DNA from: Chloroflexota bacterium
GTDB lineage: Bacteria > Chloroflexota > Limnocylindria > QHBO01
DNA length: 10,272 nucleotides
Direction of reading: 5' to 3'
NCBI GenBank assembly: GCA_013820865.1
Contig: JACDHU010000035.1
Coordinates: forward strand, 1 to 10,272
The notes beneath the pieces were generated by a model. The model was given only the letters and a program-made list of their open reading frames with translations, ran no database searches and was not told the origin of the DNA. Below, in pieces: positions 6,220 to 10,272 of this stretch. How positions within the stretch are numbered: the stretch's first letter is position 1; each line of letters opens with the position of its first letter. Position numbers and translations under genes: made by a program.

Positions 6220-7437
6220 TCAGCCGAGCCACTCTCGAGGGTGGGCCGACAGGAAGTCCTCGATCGGGATGCCGCCTGCGCCGACGACCAGGGACCGCGC
6301 CCCGCGATGGGCCTGGGTGAACGCGACCGTCCCCGGGCTGCCTCGCGGGTGGCCGGTCCTGACCTCGATCGCCATCGGCTCCTCGCGTAAGCGCATGAGC
6401 TTGCCGGGACGCACGACCCAGTCGACCTCGTTGTTGCCGGCGCGCCAGTAGCCGAGCTCGTCAGGGTCGGCATGCGCCCAGAGATGCGCGCCGACCGCCG
6501 TCTGGACCAGGCGCGACCACGCCTCGTGATCGGCCTTGGCGCGGGCAAAGGTGGTGCGCGCAGTCGCTGTCATGAGCCCCGTGTTGAGCGCCAGCAGCTT
6601 CGGAGACGAAGCCCGCCGTCGCACCGCAGACCCCGAGTATTTGCCGATGCCGGTGACCATGCCCGCCCCACCCAGCAGCTCGAGGTAGTGGGCGAGGGTG
6701 ACGGTGTTGCCCGCATCGGTCAGGGTTCCGAGCATCTTGGTGTAGCTCAGGACCTGTCCGGAATAGGAACAGGCAAGGCGAAAGAGCTGTCGCAACAGGG
6801 CCGGCTTCTCGACCCGATTGAGCATGAGGATGTCGCGCGACAGGTTGGTCTCGACGATCGAGTCGAGGATGTATTCCTCCCACCGCTCGTGGCGCTTGAT
6901 CAGGCGCGCGGCACCGGGATAGCCGCCGTAGAACAGATAGGTGTCAAGGTCCCAGCCGAAAGCGTCGCGCATCTCGGCGTACGTCCAGTGCGTGACGCGA
7001 ATGACCTCGAAGCGACCGGCCAGGCTGTCACTGAGGCCCTGCCGCACCAGCAATGGAGCCGATCCGAGTAGCATCAAGCGAAGCTCCACGCCGGAGGCGG
7101 TGTCCTCGTCCCAGAGCTGCTTGACGACATCGGACCAGTCGCGGATCTTCTGGACCTCGTCGAGGATCAGCAGGCCGCCGGCCCGCGCGCCCATCTTTGC
7201 CTGCTGCCGGCCGATTGCCCACTGCGTGTAGATCCAGCCGATGTCCTCCGGGTCGGGCGCATCCGCCGATGCAAAGTGACCCGGAATGCCGATGGCGTCC
7301 ATGACCTGCCGCGCAACCGTGGTCTTGCCCACCTGTCGCGGTCCGGCCAGGACCTGGATGAACTGGCGCGGCTCTTCGGCGCGCTCGAGGATCTCGGCGA
7401 AGACGGGGCGCCGGTATACCTGTGACTTACGAGTCAT
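6220..7437 (-). CDS. AAA_14/DUF4143 family ATP-binding protein
   Basis: This 405-aa protein has the usual length and order of this family. The N-terminal P-loop ATPase carries Walker A GPRQVGKTT (32-40), Walker B LLILDEVQ (89-96), a sensor-like LLGSAP (123-128) and the family-typical YPGA (173-176). From about residue 205 a winged-helix-like part follows (LFRLACSYSGQVLSY, TVTLAHYLELL). It ends in DUF4143 with a nuclease-like EVDWVV (337-342) and IEVRTG (357-362). In homologues the last motif is often EVK/EVKSS; here Lys is replaced by Arg (R360). Function is not established for most members. The ATG at 7437 has GGAG seven bases upstream and a structured leader, unlike its leaderless neighbours, which may mean separate acquisition. 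It is separated from neighbours by 205 bp upstream and 100 bp downstream, so it is probably its own unit. Confidence 0.92.
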   Translation of the reverse strand: MTRKSQVYRRPVFAEILERAEEPRQFIQVLAGPRQVGKTTVARQVMDAIGIPGHFASADAPDPEDIGWIYTQWAIGRQQAKMGARAGGLLILDEVQKIRDWSDVVKQLWDEDTASGVELRLMLLGSAPLLVRQGLSDSLAGRFEVIRVTHWTYAEMRDAFGWDLDTYLFYGGYPGAARLIKRHERWEEYILDSIVETNLSRDILMLNRVEKPALLRQLFRLACSYSGQVLSYTKMLGTLTDAGNTVTLAHYLELLGGAGMVTGIGKYSGSAVRRRASSPKLLALNTGLMTATARTTFARAKADHEAWSRLVQTAVGAHLWAHADPDELGYWRAGNNEVDWVVRPGKLMRLREEPMAIEVRTGHPRGSPGTVAFTQAHRGARSLVVGAGGIPIEDFLSAHPREWLG

Positions 7438-7444
7438 TCACTCA

Positions 7445-7488
7445 CTCCGCTGAGCAGATTTACTCAGTAACGTGAGGAAGTTTACTCA
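7445..7488 (-). promoter_or_regulatory. Leader of the AAA_14/DUF4143 gene: Shine-Dalgarno, hairpin and paired direct repeats
   Basis: GGAG (7445-7448) sits seven bases before the ATG. Just upstream, CTGAG (7450-7454) and CTCAG (7463-7467) can pair around eight bases. TGAGTAAA on the minus strand occurs twice, at 7459-7466 and 7481-7488, exactly 22 bp apart (about two helical turns), which would place a bound regulator on one face. TAAACT at 7479-7484 could be the -10 box, though no good -35 accompanies it. Confidence 0.45.
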
Positions 7489-7642
7489 TCCTGACTCCAC
7501 CTGCACGTTAGGCAAGCTGCGCGTCGCGCGGCTCGGCCGTGTCAGACGTCGTGCTCAGCGGAGCGCGCGAGCCCCGACCGGCCGCCGCCTTCCGCGCCTA
7601 CCGTGCACCCATGGCCAATTTGACGACTTGCGCCACATCTGA

Positions 7643-8692
7643 TCAAGCGTGGAAGGCCGCGAGCCGATGCGCCTCCTCCTCAACCTCCCGCCGCTCAATG
7701 GCCGTGAGGGTGCGCATCGGTAACAGCTGGATCTCACCCGTCTCGAAGCGCCACGAGCCAGCGACCTGCCCGTCGACCAGGAAGGTGTTCACCGAGTGCG
7801 GAGTCTTCGTGTTGAACACCTGCGGCCGCAGCTCCTCGGGCAGGATCTGGGTGCGGCGCGCGTGGACGAGCAGGGCGGCATCCCAGACGGCGAGGAAGCG
7901 GACCGGTGCCGTCGTCTCCGGATCGGGCAACGTCGCGTCGGGCAGGTCGAAGAGTGGCTTGCCTGTCTCGTCGCGCATCGGGCGAAGATCCATGCGATCC
8001 GCAACGCCTTGCATGTGGCTGACGTACACACCCATCCAGCTCGCGATGTCCTTGAGCGGAGCCGGGCCGAACGCGCCGAGATGTCGGCGGATGAGCAGCT
8101 CCATCCCTTCGTCCTCGGCCACCTCCACCGGCGGCAGCCACCCATCCGCCACGCCATAGAGGTCGGCGCGACGCCGCTCCCAGGTTCCCGATGGCGGGAC
8201 GCGCACGAGATCCACGCGCATGCCGGCCCAGGCCGCGGTGCGCGGGGCGTACCCACGGGCGACGATTCGCGATGTGAGCTCGCGCATCGGCAACGGACCA
8301 TCGGCAAGCTCCTCGCGAACGGCGCTGGCCACGGCCTCCATATCAATGCCCTCGAGCTGACGGTGGCTGACCTTCTCGAACCACTCGCGGCGGATGCGAC
8401 GAATGCCGGCGGTCATCGGCCAGTAATCGGCGGCTGAGACCACGTGGATGGTGGCGCGCATCACCGTGGCCTGGATGACCGTGCCGTCGACCAGCGCCCG
8501 CGTCAGCATCGGTCTGTCGAAGTCGCGCATGCGCGACCACAGGCCGATATAGCCCGCCGGCGCGTACTGCGTCTGGATGCCGCCCATCTGCTCCACGACC
8601 TCGGTCAGGGGCAGCGGCGAGCGCTCCAGCAGCATCTGCCGATCGAGCAGCGTCCGGTTCAGCGCTCGGGGCGAAAGAACCGGCTCAGCCAT
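7643..8692 (-). CDS. Winged-helix DNA-binding protein of the AlkZ/YcaQ (HTH_42) family
   Basis: The 349-aa length fits the family. Recognisable parts are LSPRALNRTLLDRQMLLERS near the N-terminus, MGGIQTQYAP (36-45), GLWSRMRDF, VIQATVMRATIHVVSAADYW, a middle winged-helix region (PMRELTSRIVARG) and, near the C-terminus, RFLAVWDAALL and NTFLVDGQVAGSW. The Q40-T-Q42 triplet corresponds to the QxQ motif that AlkZ-type DNA glycosylases use to excise alkylated or crosslinked bases. Many actinobacterial relatives are uncharacterised, so glycosylase activity is inferred. The ATG at 8692 lies 59 bp after the guaB3 stop on the same strand; with no clear promoter or Shine-Dalgarno there, read-through from guaB3 is plausible. 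A photolyase gene lies just beyond guaB3, which would fit a DNA-repair role. Confidence 0.88.
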   Translation of the reverse strand: MAEPVLSPRALNRTLLDRQMLLERSPLPLTEVVEQMGGIQTQYAPAGYIGLWSRMRDFDRPMLTRALVDGTVIQATVMRATIHVVSAADYWPMTAGIRRIRREWFEKVSHRQLEGIDMEAVASAVREELADGPLPMRELTSRIVARGYAPRTAAWAGMRVDLVRVPPSGTWERRRADLYGVADGWLPPVEVAEDEGMELLIRRHLGAFGPAPLKDIASWMGVYVSHMQGVADRMDLRPMRDETGKPLFDLPDATLPDPETTAPVRFLAVWDAALLVHARRTQILPEELRPQVFNTKTPHSVNTFLVDGQVAGSWRFETGEIQLLPMRTLTAIERREVEEEAHRLAAFHA

Positions 8693-8751
8693 TCGTCGCT
8701 GCCGATCCGATGATGTGACTCACCTTGGAAAGGAACCTCGGTCGCCGCGGC

Positions 8752-9918
8752 CTACTCGCGGCCGGCGAGCTGCCAGGACTTGCCCTCGGTGGCGATCGAC
8801 GGTGCGATGACCATCTCGACCGAGTGCATCTCGCGGATGGTCCGGGCGCCGAGCGCGGCCATCGACTGGCGCAGCGCGCCTGCGAGGTTCTGGGTGCCGT
8901 GTGACGTCTCCGCCGGGCCGAACAGGATCTGCTCGAGCGGCAACCGCTCGCCGATGCGTATGCGCGTCCCGCGTGGCAGCGTCGGCGAAGGCGCGGCCAT
9001 GCCCCAGTTGAAGCCGCGTCCCGGTGCCTCAAGCGCGCCGGCGAATGGGGAGCCGAGCATGACCGCATCGGCTCCGGAGGCGATGGCCTTGGCGATGTCG
9101 CCGCCGGTCTTCATGCCGCCATCGGTCACGATGGGAACGTAGCGTCCGGTCTCCGCGGCGAACCGATCACGTGCGGCCGCGACCTCCAGGGTGGCGCTCA
9201 CCTGTGGGACGCCAATGCCCAGCACCTCGCGGGTGGTGCATGCCGCGCCCGGACCGACGCCGACGAAGACGCCCCCGGCGCCCTGGTGCATGAGTTGATA
9301 CGCCGCCTCGCCGCTCACCGTGTTGCCGACGAGAACCGGGAGGGACAGCCCGCCGGTGAGATCGGCCAGGGAAAGCACTCGCCCGGAGGTCGAGATATGG
9401 CGCGCGGACGAGACCTGGGATTGGACGAGGAACATGTCGGCCCCGGCCTCCGCCGCAAGCTCCGCGTGATGCCAGGCCGATGCCGGTGTGGTGGACACCG
9501 CGGCGACGGCTCCGGCAGCCTTGATGCGAGCGATGAGCGCGGTGATCAGCTCGTCGCGCACGGGCTGCTCGTAGGCCTCGGCCAGGATGTGCCCGGCGGC
9601 CTGCCCGGACTCGGCGGACGCGACCCGCTCGATGATCGAGCTGGCGTCCTCGTAGCGCGTGTAGAGACCTTCGAGGTTGACGAAGGCGACGCCGCCATGG
9701 CGGCTCATGCGAACGGCGAAGTCGGCATCGGCCACGGCGTCCATGGCGGCTGCCAGGAACGGGATCTCCAGGCGGAAACCACCAAGATCGGTCCCCAGGT
9801 CCACCTCGGCCGGGTCCGCGGTCACGGCGCCGGGGACGAGCGCCACTTCCTCGAAGCCGTACGCGCGCCGGAGTCGTGTCTCGGTCGCAGCACGTGCGGG
9901 CGCATGGTCGATCGTCAA
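8752..9918 (-). CDS. guaB3: GuaB3-type IMP dehydrogenase without CBS domains (TTG start)
   Basis: It is expected to oxidise IMP to XMP with NAD+, feeding guaA further along the same strand. The 388-aa protein goes straight through one barrel with no CBS (Bateman) pair, typical of the GuaB3 branch. The catalytic loop GVGPGAACTTREVLGIGVPQ (220-239) carries C227, and the phosphate-binding part is DGGMKTGGDIAKA with VMLGSPFAG. The N-terminal GFEEVALVPG (21-30) and PFLAAAMDAV are typical. The start is TTG at 9918, supported by a GGGAGG Shine-Dalgarno five bases upstream; no ATG or GTG is as well placed. Lack of the CBS pair implies no Bateman-type purine nucleotide feedback. GuaB3 of a cyanobacterium has been reported as an active IMP dehydrogenase; activity here is inferred from the intact cysteine loop. 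It has its own promoter after the photolyase gene. Confidence 0.94.
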   Translation of the reverse strand: MTIDHAPARAATETRLRRAYGFEEVALVPGAVTADPAEVDLGTDLGGFRLEIPFLAAAMDAVADADFAVRMSRHGGVAFVNLEGLYTRYEDASSIIERVASAESGQAAGHILAEAYEQPVRDELITALIARIKAAGAVAAVSTTPASAWHHAELAAEAGADMFLVQSQVSSARHISTSGRVLSLADLTGGLSLPVLVGNTVSGEAAYQLMHQGAGGVFVGVGPGAACTTREVLGIGVPQVSATLEVAAARDRFAAETGRYVPIVTDGGMKTGGDIAKAIASGADAVMLGSPFAGALEAPGRGFNWGMAAPSPTLPRGTRIRIGERLPLEQILFGPAETSHGTQNLAGALRQSMAALGARTIREMHSVEMVIAPSIATEGKSWQLAGRE

Positions 9919-9923
9919 CGTCG

Positions 9924-9929
9924 CCTCCC
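9924..9929 (-). promoter_or_regulatory. Strong Shine-Dalgarno (GGGAGG) fixing the TTG start of guaB3
   Basis: GGGAGG lies five bases before the TTG at 9918. It is the strongest ribosome-binding site in the window and explains use of the weak start codon. Confidence 0.8.
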
Positions 9930-9946
9930 GGTGCAGATACTGAGAG

Positions 9947-9975
9947 GCCCGCTGGCGGCAACGGCCGTCGCGGGC
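9947..9975 (-). promoter_or_regulatory. Leader hairpin upstream of guaB3
   Basis: GCCCGC and GCGGGC form a perfect 6-bp stem (arms 9947-9952 and 9970-9975) with a 17-base loop that itself has GGC/GCC pairing. The hairpin ends 17 bases before the Shine-Dalgarno in a leader of about 120 bases. No T-run follows, and I recognise no known purine riboswitch in the leader. Confidence 0.35.
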
Positions 9976-10044
9976 TCATCGGTTCGAAGTGCTGTGGTGA
10001 CCGCTCGGATTCGATGCATCGGTCGCGCTCGCTGGCTTTATCGG

Positions 10045-10050
10045 AGTATA
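10045..10050 (-). promoter_or_regulatory. Candidate -10 box (TATACT) of guaB3
   Basis: TATACT on the minus strand is a five-of-six match to TATAAT and lies just after the photolyase stop codon. Transcription from about 10038 would give guaB3 a leader of about 120 bases. No clear -35 is seen at 16-18 bp. Confidence 0.5.
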
Positions 10051-10063
10051 CCGGCACCGAGCA

Positions 10064-10272
10064 TCACGAGCCTCGAACCGCGGCATAGCGGCTGAGAGTC
10101 CGTTGGCGCGCCTCGCCATGATCGAGGATCGGCGCGGGGTAGTCTGGCGACGCTCCAGGTGCGCGCCATGGCTCGTGGATGTGCTTGTCGGGCAGGTGAG
10201 CCAGCTCCGGAATCCATCGGCGCACATAGGCGCCATCGGGGTCGAACTTCCTGGCCTGGAGCGTCGGGTTGA
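10064..10272 (-). CDS. phr: Deoxyribodipyrimidine photolyase, C-terminal fragment (5' part beyond window edge)
   Basis: The last 68 residues are visible, ending at TGA 10066-10064. NPTLQARKFDPDGAYVRRW followed by IPELAHLP, KHIHEPW and YPAPILDHGEARQRTL is the highly characteristic C-terminal end of the FAD-binding domain of class I CPD photolyases and cryptochromes. The enzyme repairs UV-induced pyrimidine dimers with visible light. The fragment carries no residues that separate a CPD photolyase from a cryptochrome-like relative, but a bacterial photolyase is the most likely reading. guaB3 follows on the same strand after 145 bp with its own promoter, so the two are probably separate transcripts. 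Confidence 0.93.
   Translation of the reverse strand, partial: NPTLQARKFDPDGAYVRRWIPELAHLPDKHIHEPWRAPGASPDYPAPILDHGEARQRTLSRYAAVRGS

Noticed and set aside
7438..7642. Small gene between the ATPase and the AlkZ-like gene
   Set aside because: Open frames here are extensions of antisense shadows, with no start signal or protein-like sequence.
9930..10045. Purine riboswitch before guaB3
   Set aside because: The conserved loop and junction sequences of purine riboswitches are not seen; only a simple hairpin is supported.
9167..10057. Minus-strand open frame of 296 codons overlapping guaB3
   Set aside because: It is out of frame with guaB3 over most of its length, and its composition (Arg/Gly/Pro-rich) is typical of a high-GC shadow.
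9286..10095. Plus-strand open frame of 269 codons opposite guaB3
   Set aside because: It is antisense to a well-supported gene, with no recognisable motif and no start signals.

Overview
This is a high-GC, gene-dense bacterial chromosome segment. Almost everything lies on the minus strand; one small gene is on the plus strand. A UPF0182 membrane protein, a GuaB3-type IMP dehydrogenase, a ClpN-domain/HTH pair and several TANNNT boxes 6-10 nt before start codons that lack a Shine-Dalgarno (leaderless-type starts) all suggest a Chloroflexota or Actinomycetota lineage. I lean to a soil or freshwater Chloroflexota. This is inference; the window has no rRNA or other marker to settle it.

Layout, read right to left along the main strand. 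10272-10064 is the C-terminus of a DNA photolyase that runs off the right edge. 9918-8752 is guaB3 with its own promoter, leader hairpin and strong Shine-Dalgarno. 8692-7643 is a winged-helix protein of the AlkZ/YcaQ DNA glycosylase superfamily. 7437-6220 is an AAA_14/DUF4143 ATPase with a repeat-rich leader. 6119-5883 and 5886-5551 form a translationally coupled pair: a small HTH protein and a ClpN-domain protein whose 3' end looks frameshifted. 5467-4658 is an isocitrate lyase/PEP mutase-family enzyme. 4657-4250 is a non-coding stretch with a three-copy repeat that includes a MITE-like inverted pair. 4249-2531 is guaA (GMP synthetase) with an unusual N-terminal extension. 2056-2511 (+) is a GFA-family zinc protein, convergent with guaA. 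1996-1 is the N-terminal two thirds of a UPF0182 membrane protein cut by the left edge. The long antisense open frames over these genes are high-GC shadows.

Functionally, guaB3 and guaA catalyse the two successive steps IMP to XMP to GMP, but about 4.5 kb separates them. The genes between have probable DNA-repair, stress or unknown roles. Photolyase and the AlkZ-like protein are both plausible DNA-repair enzymes. I see no CRISPR array, no integrase or transposase gene, and no complete unfamiliar multi-gene system. The best leads are the intergenic repeat element, the HTH/ClpN module with its TTGAC-site operator region and probable frameshift, and the leader of the AAA_14/DUF4143 gene.
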